Assembly: GCA_030583925.1 (NCBI GenBank)
Contig: CP129482.1
Location: 124,001-188,000, forward strand
Direction of reading: 5' to 3'
DNA length: 64,000 nucleotides
DNA from: Anaerolineales bacterium
GTDB lineage: Bacteria > Chloroflexota > Anaerolineae > Anaerolineales > Villigracilaceae
A program made the translations under genes and the position numbers. This document shows, piece after piece, positions 50,460-59,402 of this stretch. A model generated the notes under the pieces. The model was not told the origin of the DNA and searched no databases. It saw nothing but the letters and a program-made list of their open reading frames with translations. How positions within the stretch are numbered: the first letter of the stretch is position 1; every line of letters starts with the position of its first letter.

Positions 50460-51872
50460 ATGGGACTGACTCAAATCTTCGCTTCAATTCTGACCATCTT
50501 GCTGGTCGCCATACTGACGCGTGGTACAAGCCGCGTCCTTTCTCTCCTCGCCCTCAGCGTACTCGCCGTCTTTTGGTTTCAACCCTCCGTCCCCCTCCGC
50601 TCCTTTGACTTTTGGATTCCCTCGCTCACGATTTTTTTAGTCGTCGCCGTTTGGTTCATCACATCACAGACTGGCGCATGGAAGTCACGACAAAACCTCA
50701 TCGGGCTTGCAGTGATCGCGGGCGCAATCACTCTTGTCGGGCTGACGCGCTACATTTTCCCTGACCCCATCCTCACCACCACAACCCCGCCGAGACTAAT
50801 TCTCGTCATCGGTTTCATTATGATTGCAGGGATTTCCATCGCGGCATTGACCTTCCTCTCGCGCCGACTCGCCTTCACTTTAACTCTCGCAATCGTTCTT
50901 CTCATAACAATTCTCCTAATTCTCAAATCCCCGACTCTCTCCCTCCAACTCAGCATCTTCCTCCGTGAACTGACAGGTCGCCCCACCGACACCGCCTCCG
51001 CCCTCGACTTCCGTTGGCTAGGATTCTCGTACATCTCCTTCCGCCTCATCCACGTACTGCGCGACAAACAAACGGGACGTTTGCCCGAACTATCCCTGCC
51101 TGAGTTTGCAACCTACGTTGTTTTCTTCCCGTCGCTGTCCGCTGGTCCCATTGACCGCGCCGAACGCTTCGCAAGCGATCTCCGAAAAGATTTTGCTCTC
51201 ACGCAAGACGAAACTTTGCAAGCGGGTCAACGCATCGTGATCGGCTTATTCAAAAAATTCGTCGTCGCCGACGCGCTGGCTTTGATGGCGCTCAACGACA
51301 CGCTCGCGACGCAAGTCCGCTACACAGGCTGGATGTGGATCATCCTCTACGCCTACACGTTCCAAATCTACTTCGACTTCAGCGGCTACACCGACATTGC
51401 CATTGGCATCGCGCGGCTGGTGGGAATCAAACTCCCCGAAAACTTTTCCTCGCCATACACCAAACCCAACCTGACGCAATTCTGGAACTCGTGGCACATC
51501 ACCCTCACGCAATGGATTCGCTCGTACTTTTTCAATCCCTTCAACCGCTGGATTCGCGGCTACAAAATCCCCACATGGACAATGCTCCTGCTCGGTCAAC
51601 TCTCCACGATGCTCATCATCGGCTTGTGGCACGGAGTCACGGTCAACTTCATCCTCTGGGGCGCCTGGCATGGACTTGGTCTCTTCATCCAAAACCGCTG
51701 GAGCGATCTCGCAAAGAAACGCATCGTCATTTCCAATCCACGCCTCCAAGTCGCGCTAAACGTCGGCGGCATTCTTCTCACCTTCCACTTCGTCGCCCTC
51801 GGCTGGGTCTTCTTCGCCTTGAGCGATCCGTCGCTATCGCAAACTGTCTTTATGAAATTATTTGGTTTATAA
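50460..51872 (+). CDS. MBOAT-family O-acyltransferase (DltB/AlgI-like)
   Basis: This 470-residue membrane protein has about 11 helices. MBOAT motifs are SYISFRLIHVLRDK, FFPSLSAGPIDRAERF, FQIYFDFSGYTDIAIGIARL and FWNSWHITLTQWIRSYFFNPF. The catalytic histidine lies in GLWHGVTVNFILWGAWHG. Such proteins pass acyl groups across the membrane to extracytoplasmic acceptors. The two downstream SGNH genes and the DltX-like microprotein upstream complete a DltXBD-like or AlgI-type unit. The acyl group and acceptor are unknown; no DltA or DltC gene is here. Confidence 0.9.
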   Translation: MGLTQIFASILTILLVAILTRGTSRVLSLLALSVLAVFWFQPSVPLRSFDFWIPSLTIFLVVAVWFITSQTGAWKSRQNLIGLAVIAGAITLVGLTRYIFPDPILTTTTPPRLILVIGFIMIAGISIAALTFLSRRLAFTLTLAIVLLITILLILKSPTLSLQLSIFLRELTGRPTDTASALDFRWLGFSYISFRLIHVLRDKQTGRLPELSLPEFATYVVFFPSLSAGPIDRAERFASDLRKDFALTQDETLQAGQRIVIGLFKKFVVADALALMALNDTLATQVRYTGWMWIILYAYTFQIYFDFSGYTDIAIGIARLVGIKLPENFSSPYTKPNLTQFWNSWHITLTQWIRSYFFNPFNRWIRGYKIPTWTMLLLGQLSTMLIIGLWHGVTVNFILWGAWHGLGLFIQNRWSDLAKKRIVISNPRLQVALNVGGILLTFHFVALGWVFFALSDPSLSQTVFMKLFGL

Positions 51873-51882
51873 CTCACTGTCC

Positions 51883-51918
51883 CCTCTCCCTTCGGGAGAG
51901 GGCTAGGGTGATGGTGAA
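51883..51918. repeat. CCCTCTCCC...GGGAGAGGG repeat
   Basis: CCCTCTCCC and GGGAGAGGG form a hairpin around TTC, followed by CTAGGGTGA. It is an intergenic relative of the repeats at 191-227 and 26699-26728. Confidence 0.7.
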
Positions 51919-51939
51919 TTTCGCCCCTCACAAAAAACA

Positions 51940-53040
51940 ATGCAATCTCCTCGCCTCTTCCCCCTCCTCCTCAAAGCAACCCTCCTCCTCATGTTGTTCA
52001 ACTTCGCATTCCCCCTCCTCAGCGGACTCCCTCTCGGCAAACTCTCGCTCTACAACAAAGTCTTCCCAGGTCGCGAGCGATTCCCCTTCGGCGAAAACCA
52101 GCGCGGCTACAACCTTAGCCTCTTCAACCTCGACGCCATGTTCGCGGCGCACGTCTTGGTCGGCGCCCCCAAAGCGGACGACGAGTACCGCGTCCTCCTC
52201 ATCGGCGACTCGTCCGTGTGGGGCACGTTGCTCACGCCCGAACAAAATCTCGCGGGGCAATTGAACTCGCAAAATATTTCGGCGTGCGGAAAAAACGTCC
52301 GCGCCTACAACCTCGGCTACCCATACATCTCACTCCTGCAAGAATTGATGATTCTCGATGAAGCCTTGCAATACCAACCAGACATGATCGTCTGGCTCAC
52401 CACACTCGAATCATTCCCGAAAGAAAAACAATTCGGCGCGCCGCTCGTCGCCAATAGCCCCGACCGCGTCAAACGACTAATTACTAATTACCAATTACCC
52501 CTCAACCCTGATGACCCCGCGCTCAATCATCCCACGACATCGAATCAAACTTTCACAAGCCGCAGGAAAGACCTCGCCAACCTCATCCGCTTGCAACTCT
52601 ACGGAGTCCCTTGGTCTGCGACAGGCATTGACCAGTTCTATCCCAAATCATACGAGCCCGCCCAAACCGATTTCGAAGCCGACGACTCGTTTTACGACAT
52701 CAAAAAATCCGAGCCTCTGCGCGACCAACTCTCTCTCGATATCCTCGATGCGGGCTTGAACGCGACTGACCTGCCGATGATTCTGGTAAATGAGCCTATT
52801 CTCATCAGCGACGGAGCCAACAGCGACATCCGTTATAATTTTTTCTACCCGCGCTGGGCATACGATCAATATCGCGTCATGCTCGCCGAGTACACGTCAT
52901 CGCGCAACCAGCCCTACCTCGACCTCTGGAACCTCGTCCCGAACGACGAGTTCACCAACAGCGGCGTGCACCTCACGCCCTTCGGCGAATCATTGCTTGC
53001 CGCACAAGTCGGCGATGCGATTCAAAATTTCTGCGAATAG
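51940..53040 (+). CDS. SGNH/GDSL-family protein, AlgX/DltD-like
   Basis: This 366-residue protein has an N-terminal membrane helix at about 8-27 (LLKATLLLMLFNFAFPLLSG). An extracytoplasmic SGNH domain follows, with VLLIGDSSVWGTLL near residue 86-99 (nucleophile Ser in GDSS), DMIVWLTTLESFP, and SGVHLTPFGESLLA near the end (catalytic His). MBOAT partner proteins of this type finish acyl transfer outside the cytoplasm. It lies 67 bases after the MBOAT stop. Confidence 0.85.
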   Translation: MQSPRLFPLLLKATLLLMLFNFAFPLLSGLPLGKLSLYNKVFPGRERFPFGENQRGYNLSLFNLDAMFAAHVLVGAPKADDEYRVLLIGDSSVWGTLLTPEQNLAGQLNSQNISACGKNVRAYNLGYPYISLLQELMILDEALQYQPDMIVWLTTLESFPKEKQFGAPLVANSPDRVKRLITNYQLPLNPDDPALNHPTTSNQTFTSRRKDLANLIRLQLYGVPWSATGIDQFYPKSYEPAQTDFEADDSFYDIKKSEPLRDQLSLDILDAGLNATDLPMILVNEPILISDGANSDIRYNFFYPRWAYDQYRVMLAEYTSSRNQPYLDLWNLVPNDEFTNSGVHLTPFGESLLAAQVGDAIQNFCE

Positions 53041-53044
53041 GATC

Positions 53045-53989
53045 ATGAAAAAAATCCTCTATCTTTCGACGTTAACTTTTTTACTCGCGGCTTGCACGAC
53101 GAAGACCGCGCCCACGCAAATTATTTCTGTGACGGAAGAACCGATTCATTCCGACGTTACGACTGCCTCGCCCTCGTCAGCCGCATCCGCCTCCCCGACG
53201 ATTCCCGCCTCCACCGCCACCTCCAAGCCGCCCCTTGAAAAAGACGCGTTCATGCAAATGCCAGTCGTCCCCAACGGAGTCAGCGAATCCATGCGCGAGG
53301 TCTATCAGCGCGGCATCGCATCAGGCAACGACCCGACTCACTTCTCCATTATCGGCGATTGCCAAAACGTGTCATCGTATTTTTTGTCCACGTTTGATAA
53401 GCCTGGCGATTACAGTTTGGGAACCGAATACGCATATTTGCAACCGACGATTGATTATTATCACGGCTCGTTCTCGCGCGTCAGCCTCGCGGTGAAGGGA
53501 GGCTTCAACGCCGCGGCAGTTATCTCGCCCCTGCGCGCTGATCCGAAATCGTGCAATGCGGGCGAATCGCCCCTCGATTGCGAATTGCGGACGTGGAAAC
53601 CATCCATCGTTTTTGTCAGCATGGAAACGTGGTGGTCTGAAAAGCCTGCCACTGAATATGACAAATATATGCGTAAGGTTTTAGACCGCATCATCGAATT
53701 CGGCGCAGTGCCGATCATCGCGACCAAAGCCGACAACCTCGAAGGCGACAACGCCATCAACAACGCTATCGCGCAACTCGCGTATGAATACGAAATCCCG
53801 CTGTGGAATTTTTGGGCGGCAGTTCAGCCATTGCCCGATCAGGGACTCAGCGACGACCGTTTTCATCTCACGTTCGCGCGCAACTTCTTCGACGACCCCA
53901 AACGCATGTTGAACGCCTGGCCCTGGCGCAATCTCACCGCGCTACAATCATTGGATGAAGTTCATAACGCGTTGACTCAAGGTCAGTAG
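53045..53989 (+). CDS. SGNH-like lipoprotein with Cys at the nucleophile position
   Basis: This 314-residue product starts at ATG 53045, four bases after the previous stop. MKKILYLSTLTFLLAAC is a lipoprotein signal with Cys17 in the lipobox; a Thr/Ser/Ala/Pro-rich linker follows to about 65. The SGNH block I reads SIIGDCQNVSS, so residue 106 is Cys where Ser is expected. Later motifs are VSMETWW, PIIATKADNLEGD and DRFHLTFARNFF (His). It is the third protein of the O-acyl cassette. Whether the Cys variant transfers, hydrolyses or only binds acyl groups is unknown. Confidence 0.75.
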   Translation: MKKILYLSTLTFLLAACTTKTAPTQIISVTEEPIHSDVTTASPSSAASASPTIPASTATSKPPLEKDAFMQMPVVPNGVSESMREVYQRGIASGNDPTHFSIIGDCQNVSSYFLSTFDKPGDYSLGTEYAYLQPTIDYYHGSFSRVSLAVKGGFNAAAVISPLRADPKSCNAGESPLDCELRTWKPSIVFVSMETWWSEKPATEYDKYMRKVLDRIIEFGAVPIIATKADNLEGDNAINNAIAQLAYEYEIPLWNFWAAVQPLPDQGLSDDRFHLTFARNFFDDPKRMLNAWPWRNLTALQSLDEVHNALTQGQ

Positions 53990-54045
53990 GGCAAGAAAAT
54001 ATCTTGTCCTACTGAAGAGCCGGGGATTCTCAAAAAATTTCCTAC

Positions 54046-54074
54046 TTGACAAAATAGAACAAGTGTTCTATATT
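54046..54074 (+). promoter_or_regulatory. Near-consensus sigma-70 promoter with internal LexA-like palindrome
   Basis: TTGACA (54046-54051) and TATATT (54069-54074) are separated by 17 bases. The spacer holds the palindrome TAGAACAAGTGTTCTA (54055-54070), which contains GAAC-N4-GTTC. That is the core of the LexA box of Gram-positive bacteria (Cheo box). A repressor bound here would block RNA polymerase. The next gene begins at 54130. Confidence 0.75.
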
Positions 54075-54129
54075 TGCGGCATTGACCCGTTCTCAGTACG
54101 TTTGTGGCTAAGCCCCACAGGAGACTCCC

Positions 54130-54846
54130 ATGAACCGTTCGATGCCTTTCAAACTCAACCTGATTCCCCTGATCCAGACTGCGGCGCAAAAGCGCGGGCT
54201 GATCTTCGGGGGCATCATCCTCAGCGCCCTGCTGGGGTTCGAGATCTTCAACTACTCCAGCACCTCCTACGCCCTGCACGATATTCTCGGCGACCTCTCA
54301 TTCGGTCCGTTCCAATGGGCGACGGTGCTCGCGGTCGCATTCTGCGGGATTGACTTTGCGGGAATCGCCCGCATCTTCACCCCCGAAAAGGGACGCGACG
54401 AACCCGCCGAGGTCTGGTACCTCTTCGGCGCGTGGTTGCTCGCCGCTGGATTCAATTCCACCCTTACTTGGTGGGGCGTCTCGGTTGCCGTTCAGCAACA
54501 CAGCGCGGCTGGCGGATTCCTGCTCGGTCAAGCAACCATGACCAAGGCTGTGCCAGTCTTTGTGGCGGCAATGGTGCTGATCATCCGCGTGTTGTTGATC
54601 AATACATTTTCCATCGCTGGCGAACGCATCTTCACGTTGGCGGAGGAACAGCCCTCGCAATATTCCAACCGACCCGTGTATCGCCCGACGAGCGAACCAG
54701 CCCGCAACACGAATTCGGCTTTCCCGCGACCTGCGCCCAAGCCCACCCCTGCGAATTATTCGCAACCGCTCTATAACGAGCCAACCTATCACCCCATCGG
54801 CATGAACGCGCAGACGCGAGACAACAACTCAGCAGTGCGGAGGTGA
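54130..54846 (+). CDS. Membrane protein of unknown function under a LexA-like site
   Basis: This 238-residue protein has an N-terminal basic segment and four hydrophobic helices at about 24-42, 57-78, 93-115 and 130-158. A Pro/Asn/Gln-rich soluble tail of about 70 residues follows (EEQPSQYSNRPVYRPTSEPA). No family was recognised. A helical bundle with a disordered tail could suit a stress-induced division inhibitor or a channel, but this is only a guess. A strong promoter with a LexA-type palindrome lies 56-84 bases before the ATG, and a terminator follows the gene, so it is a single-gene unit. Confidence 0.7.
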   Translation: MNRSMPFKLNLIPLIQTAAQKRGLIFGGIILSALLGFEIFNYSSTSYALHDILGDLSFGPFQWATVLAVAFCGIDFAGIARIFTPEKGRDEPAEVWYLFGAWLLAAGFNSTLTWWGVSVAVQQHSAAGGFLLGQATMTKAVPVFVAAMVLIIRVLLINTFSIAGERIFTLAEEQPSQYSNRPVYRPTSEPARNTNSAFPRPAPKPTPANYSQPLYNEPTYHPIGMNAQTRDNNSAVRR

Positions 54847-54896
54847 ACCCGTCCCTTAGGCATACGTTCTTCTCCTCCAACAATCGAAGAACATCC

Positions 54897-54936
54897 AACA
54901 ACAAATACGCCGCGTAATCGCGGCGTGTTTGTTGTT
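54897..54936 (+). terminator. Terminator after the LexA-box gene
   Basis: Arms 54897-54914 and 54919-54936 pair over 18 bases with one G-U, around a 4-base loop; the core is ACGCCGCG/CGCGGCGT. It lies 51 bases after the stop at 54846. Confidence 0.85.
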
Positions 54937-54956
54937 GCTTCTGATATGATAACAAG

Positions 54957-56192
54957 ATGGACGCGGCTCGCTTCGCAACTTACAGCCTCACCGACTCTCG
55001 CATCCTGCGGATTTTATCCGCCGCGTTGAACGCGGTTGACCCGTATCGCGCGGTAAAGAATCATCTGCCGCAGATATCTGGCAATGTATACGGGTTGGCA
55101 ATTGGAAAAGCCGCCGTCCCGATGCTGGCCGCCCTCGCGGATTCGATTCCACTTTCGGGCGCCCTCGCCGTTAGCAAGCACGCTTCCTCCGCCGATTTGG
55201 GCTTGTTCCCCCTTTTCCTCGGCGGACATCCCATCCCCGACGCGCGCTCGGTAATCGCAGGTGAACGTGTTTTGAGTTTCGTCTCTTCTTTAAAAGAAGA
55301 TGACACGCTCGTCTGCTTGATCTCTGGCGGAGGCTCAGCGCTCGTGACCGCGCCGTTGATTCCGCTGGAGGAGTTGCAATCGCTCACCGCTTCCTTGCTG
55401 GCAAGTGGCGCGACCATCAACGAGATCAACACCGTTCGCCGCCAACTCGACCGAATCAAAGGCGGAGGTGTGGCGCGCGCGACGAAAGCGAACATCATCA
55501 GTTTGATTCTGTCCGATGTGATAGGCAACCCGTTGGAAGCGATTGCATCGGGACCAACCGCTCCCGACCCAACAACACGAGAGGACGCGCTGGCTATTTT
55601 GAAAAAATACAAACTCGACGAGCGTCTGCTAGTCTCCAGTCTCAAGTCTCCAATCACTTCTACTTTTCCCCATGTTCAAAACCTCATCATCGGCGACAAC
55701 AAACTCGCCGCGCAAGCCGCGTACGAACAGGCTCAGCGCGAGGGATTCGATTCGGAAGTTTTGACAAACGAACTGCAAGGCGAAGCGCGCGAGGTTGGAA
55801 TCATGTTGGCAAACAAACTACGCGATGAGGCGACCACGAGACCACGTCCGTTTTGTTTGATTGCAGGCGGAGAAACAACGGTTACTTTGAGAGGCAATGG
55901 CAAAGGCGGACGGAATCAGGAACTTGCTCTTGCTGCTGTAAATGAATTGCGAGATGTGAAAAATGTAATGTTGATCTCCCTCGCAACCGACGGCGAAGAC
56001 GGTCCCACAGACGCGGCGGGCGCGGTGACGACGGGTGAATCGGCTGAAAGGGCGAAAACGCTGGGGTTGGACGCGGCAGACTCACTGTCGAGAAATGACG
56101 CGTATTCCTTCTTCCACGCATTGGACGATTTGATCAAAACGAATCCAACAGGCACGAACGTCAACGATTTGATATTCCTGTTTGCGTTGTGA
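54957..56192 (+). CDS. Glycerate 2-kinase (DUF4147/MOFRL type)
   Basis: This 411-residue protein has the GckA/TtuD fold: an N-terminal DUF4147 domain (VYGLAIGKAAVPMLAAL, HPIPDARSVIAGERVLSFV, TLVCLISGGGSALVTAP, ATINEINTVRRQLDRIKGGG) and a C-terminal MOFRL domain (PFCLIAGGETTVTLRGNGKGGRNQELAL, SLATDGEDGPTDAAGAV). It phosphorylates D-glycerate to 2-phosphoglycerate. Length is typical. It is transcribed with the YifB-like gene 12 bases downstream. Confidence 0.92.
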   Translation: MDAARFATYSLTDSRILRILSAALNAVDPYRAVKNHLPQISGNVYGLAIGKAAVPMLAALADSIPLSGALAVSKHASSADLGLFPLFLGGHPIPDARSVIAGERVLSFVSSLKEDDTLVCLISGGGSALVTAPLIPLEELQSLTASLLASGATINEINTVRRQLDRIKGGGVARATKANIISLILSDVIGNPLEAIASGPTAPDPTTREDALAILKKYKLDERLLVSSLKSPITSTFPHVQNLIIGDNKLAAQAAYEQAQREGFDSEVLTNELQGEAREVGIMLANKLRDEATTRPRPFCLIAGGETTVTLRGNGKGGRNQELALAAVNELRDVKNVMLISLATDGEDGPTDAAGAVTTGESAERAKTLGLDAADSLSRNDAYSFFHALDDLIKTNPTGTNVNDLIFLFAL

Positions 56193-56204
56193 TACACTCG
56201 CCTC

Positions 56205-57740
56205 ATGCTTGCACGCGTTTATTCATGCGCCGTGGTCGGACTTGAAGGCGTCATCGTCGAAGTCGAAGTGGATTATTCCAACGGCTTGCCTGCGGTCATC
56301 ATCGTCGGCTTGCCCGACGCCGCCGTGCAAGAAAGCCGCGAGCGCGTGCAGACCGCCGTCAAAAACGCGGGCTTACATTTTCCCCGTCATCGCATCGTCG
56401 TCAATTTATCGCCCGCCTCGATTCGCAAAGAGGGACCCGCGTACGATCTACCCATCGCCCTCGGCGTGATCATTTTGTCGGGTCATCTGCCGCACGATGT
56501 GATCGAGAACACGCTCGTCGTCGGTGAACTCTCGCTCGATGGAGTCGTGCGTCATACGCGCGGTATTTTGCCGATGGCAGCGACCGCCCGCCTCAACGGA
56601 TACAAGCGGATGTTCGTCCCCGAAGCGGACGCGCCCGAAGCGGCTTTGATTCCCGACCTCGAAGTGTATCCCGTGCGGACGCTTGCGGATCTTTACAACC
56701 ATTTGGCTGGTCGCAGTTTACTTCAGCCTTATCAACCCTCGAGCAGTGACGCGCTCGAGCCGCTCTTCACGCCGACAGATTTTTCAGAGATCAAAGGACA
56801 GGAACACGTCAAGCGCGCGCTTGAAGTTGCCGCGGCTGGCGGGCATAATGTATTGATGGTGGGAAGCCCAGGCGCGGGAAAAACTTTACTTGCGCGCGCC
56901 TTGCCTGGCATCCTGCCTGAAATGTCCATCGAAGAATCGTTGGATGTGACGAGAATATTTTCCGTCGCAGACCAACTCCCCGCAGGGACTCCGCTCATCA
57001 GGCATCGTCCGTTTCGTTCGCCGCATCATACAATTTCACATGCAGGTTTGGTCGGCGGCGGCAACATCCCCAAGCCTGGAGAAATATCGCTTGCTCACAG
57101 GGGCGTTTTGTTTTTAGACGAGTTCCCCGAATTCGGTTCACGCGTCCTTGAAGTGATGCGCCAGCCGATGGAAGATAAAGTCGTCACCATCAGCCGCGCC
57201 AAAGGCTCGCTCACCTTTTCCGCCAACTTCCAATTGATCGCCGCGATGAATCCCTGCCCTTGTGGCTGGTATCTCGATTCACAAAAAGCCTGTACGTGTG
57301 CGCCCGCTGTCGTTACCAAATACCAGAAACGGATCTCGGGTCCAATGTTGGACCGCATTGACATCCATATCGAAGTCCCACGTGTGGATTATGAAAAGTT
57401 GAGCGGAGACAGGCTGGGCGAGACGAGCGAAACGATTCGTCAGCGTGTGCAAGCCGCGCGGAATATTCAACAAAATCGATTCTCAAACGGCAAGTCGGAC
57501 ATCATCTGCAATGCCGACATGCGCGTGGGGGAGATTCGTCAGTTCTGCAAATTGCAGGACGACGGTCAGAGCCTGATGCGCGCGGCGATGAGTCAGATGA
57601 ACCTGTCCGCGCGGGCGTATCATCGCATCCTCAAACTGGCGCGCACCATCGCAGATTTAGCAGGGAGCGAAGAGATTCAGTCCGCACATTTGGCGGAGGC
57701 GCTGCAGTATCGTCCGAAGTTGATGCAAGGAACGATGTGA
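56205..57740 (+). CDS. comM: YifB/ComM-family Mg-chelatase-like AAA+ ATPase
   Basis: This 511-residue protein has the ChlI domain at the N-terminus (VVGLEGVIVEVEVDYSNGLP, IIVGLPDAAVQESRERV) and the AAA+ core with Walker A LMVGSPGAGKTLLARAL near residue 220. Walker B is VLFLDEFPEFG near 300-310, and the Mg-chelatase C-terminal domain ends it. ComM is a helicase-like branch migration factor used in natural transformation; close YifB homologs without known role are common, so competence is not proven. Confidence 0.9.
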   Translation: MLARVYSCAVVGLEGVIVEVEVDYSNGLPAVIIVGLPDAAVQESRERVQTAVKNAGLHFPRHRIVVNLSPASIRKEGPAYDLPIALGVIILSGHLPHDVIENTLVVGELSLDGVVRHTRGILPMAATARLNGYKRMFVPEADAPEAALIPDLEVYPVRTLADLYNHLAGRSLLQPYQPSSSDALEPLFTPTDFSEIKGQEHVKRALEVAAAGGHNVLMVGSPGAGKTLLARALPGILPEMSIEESLDVTRIFSVADQLPAGTPLIRHRPFRSPHHTISHAGLVGGGNIPKPGEISLAHRGVLFLDEFPEFGSRVLEVMRQPMEDKVVTISRAKGSLTFSANFQLIAAMNPCPCGWYLDSQKACTCAPAVVTKYQKRISGPMLDRIDIHIEVPRVDYEKLSGDRLGETSETIRQRVQAARNIQQNRFSNGKSDIICNADMRVGEIRQFCKLQDDGQSLMRAAMSQMNLSARAYHRILKLARTIADLAGSEEIQSAHLAEALQYRPKLMQGTM

Positions 57741-57813
57741 TGGAGAAGAGGGGATGTCTTTCTTCATCAATCGTAATTCGGTATTGACCGCGAACATTCG
57801 ATAACAGATTTTC

Positions 57814-57845
57814 CGCCAAAGAGTTATTCTGCTTTTGGCGTTATT
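57814..57845. terminator. Hairpin between convergent yifB-like and ABC permease genes
   Basis: CGCCAAA (57814-57820) pairs with TTTGGCG (57834-57840), with T-rich sequence after it. It may end transcription from both sides. Confidence 0.6.
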
Positions 57846-59402
57846 TTAGTTCTGCACCTGTCTTGCTCGACCGATGAAGGAAGCAACGATCAGCGCGAGA
57901 GAAAATGGAATGAAGAAACCGACATTGCCATCGCTGTTCGCTCCGAAAAAATCTACAGCCTCCATCTTGTTTATCGCCAAATACCACATCGAGACATAGA
58001 CAACCTCGAATAACTTTGGACTTTTGCTCCAAATACCCAATGCCAACGCCAGGGATGGAATGAACAGCGCGGCGGACAGCCATGCGATCAATCCTGTAGT
58101 ATCTCCCGCGCTCAAGAGTTTGAGCGCGGCTCCCCCTCCCGTCAGCATGGTGACAATGAACCCTGCGAACCAGGTTGCAGGAAGCTGCCTCATTAAAGGC
58201 GCGGCTGAGGAAAAAACCATTTGATATGTGTTGTGGCGAATCTCGCGGTTTCCGAGCCCTGACCAGATCAAAACGGGCCAGAGCCAGATAATGGGGAGAA
58301 TGTAGGCACGCACGCTTTCAGGGACAGTTAAGAGGGAAGCGCCGAATAACCCGCCTGCGATGACGTACCACCACCAACGCTGTCCTTTGAGGAGAAGTTT
58401 GAGTTCCGAGATCACGACTCGGAAGAACGTGAGACTGTCAGGGCGCGCTGTGAGCGGAGCCAAACGAATCGGTTGAGATAACGCTCGAGAGGGCGAATCA
58501 GTTTCAAAGTCCGGGGATGAAGCGGCTCTTTTCATCCGAACGGGTTTTCTGTAGGATGAATCAAATCGGTCAAAAAAGAGGGATGAAACGAACGCCATGA
58601 CAATCCCAACACCAAGGAACATCAGACGTGTGGCTATGATTCCAACAGACCAGTCGACCCCGTCCCACGGAAATGTGCCCGTGACGGGAACATCCGTTGC
58701 GCCCAGAGAAAAACTTCCGCTGTAATCGGGGAAGACGGCTTTCGCGGCTTCACCCATACTATTGCTGAGAACACTGACCCCGATCGGGTCGAACGCTGGG
58801 TTGTTCGTGCCGAGCGAGATAGCCAGGGTGATGACAAAACCAAAAAGGAAGAAATATATGATGTTGCCGAAACCGCCGCGTAAAAATCCGATATATTCGA
58901 ATAGGACTGCCAACGCGGCAGTCAATGCCAGCATTGGCATGGCGATAAAGATGAATGGCAGCAGAAAAACGATCAGATCGAACCTACTGCTTTCGCCCTC
59001 GAGGAATTGAACGGCAACGCCTGCCAACATAAGCACAACCACCATTGCAACGAGGACCGCGAAGTTGCTGAGCCACTTGCCGAGCGAATACAGCGGGCGC
59101 GTGAGCGGCGTGGTTGCCATGATCTGTCCTGTGCCTGTCTCGTAGTCGCGCGCCACAGAACCTTTGATGAGATAGAAACCAAACCAGCCGAGGAAGAAGG
59201 AAGCCACCAGCGCCATCATGCTCCCCACCCAGGCGGAATTGAATTCCCCGCGATAATCGCCGAGTTGTACGCCAATATTGCCAAGCGCGACTTGATACCC
59301 GAGGAACACCACTGCGCCCAACATGACAAGAAAACCATAGCCTCGCACGCGTTCGAGAAAATCGGCGCGCGCAATATGGTAGATCATACGCGCTTGATTC
59401 AT
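57846..59402 (-). CDS. ABC-2-type exporter permease
   Basis: This 518-residue protein has about 12 hydrophobic helices. An N-terminal half with VRGYGFLVMLGAVVFLGYQ and a large loop precedes a second set. It overlaps the ATPase gene by four bases, which marks it as partner of that ATPase. Substrate unknown. The three CPBP protease genes upstream on the same strand point to a peptide or antibiotic-related exporter. Confidence 0.82.
   Translation of the reverse strand: MNQARMIYHIARADFLERVRGYGFLVMLGAVVFLGYQVALGNIGVQLGDYRGEFNSAWVGSMMALVASFFLGWFGFYLIKGSVARDYETGTGQIMATTPLTRPLYSLGKWLSNFAVLVAMVVVLMLAGVAVQFLEGESSRFDLIVFLLPFIFIAMPMLALTAALAVLFEYIGFLRGGFGNIIYFFLFGFVITLAISLGTNNPAFDPIGVSVLSNSMGEAAKAVFPDYSGSFSLGATDVPVTGTFPWDGVDWSVGIIATRLMFLGVGIVMAFVSSLFFDRFDSSYRKPVRMKRAASSPDFETDSPSRALSQPIRLAPLTARPDSLTFFRVVISELKLLLKGQRWWWYVIAGGLFGASLLTVPESVRAYILPIIWLWPVLIWSGLGNREIRHNTYQMVFSSAAPLMRQLPATWFAGFIVTMLTGGGAALKLLSAGDTTGLIAWLSAALFIPSLALALGIWSKSPKLFEVVYVSMWYLAINKMEAVDFFGANSDGNVGFFIPFSLALIVASFIGRARQVQN

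Noticed and set aside
50460..53989. Alginate acetylation locus (algI/algJ/algX)
   Set aside because: No other alginate genes are present and the small upstream protein resembles DltX instead; the acceptor remains open.
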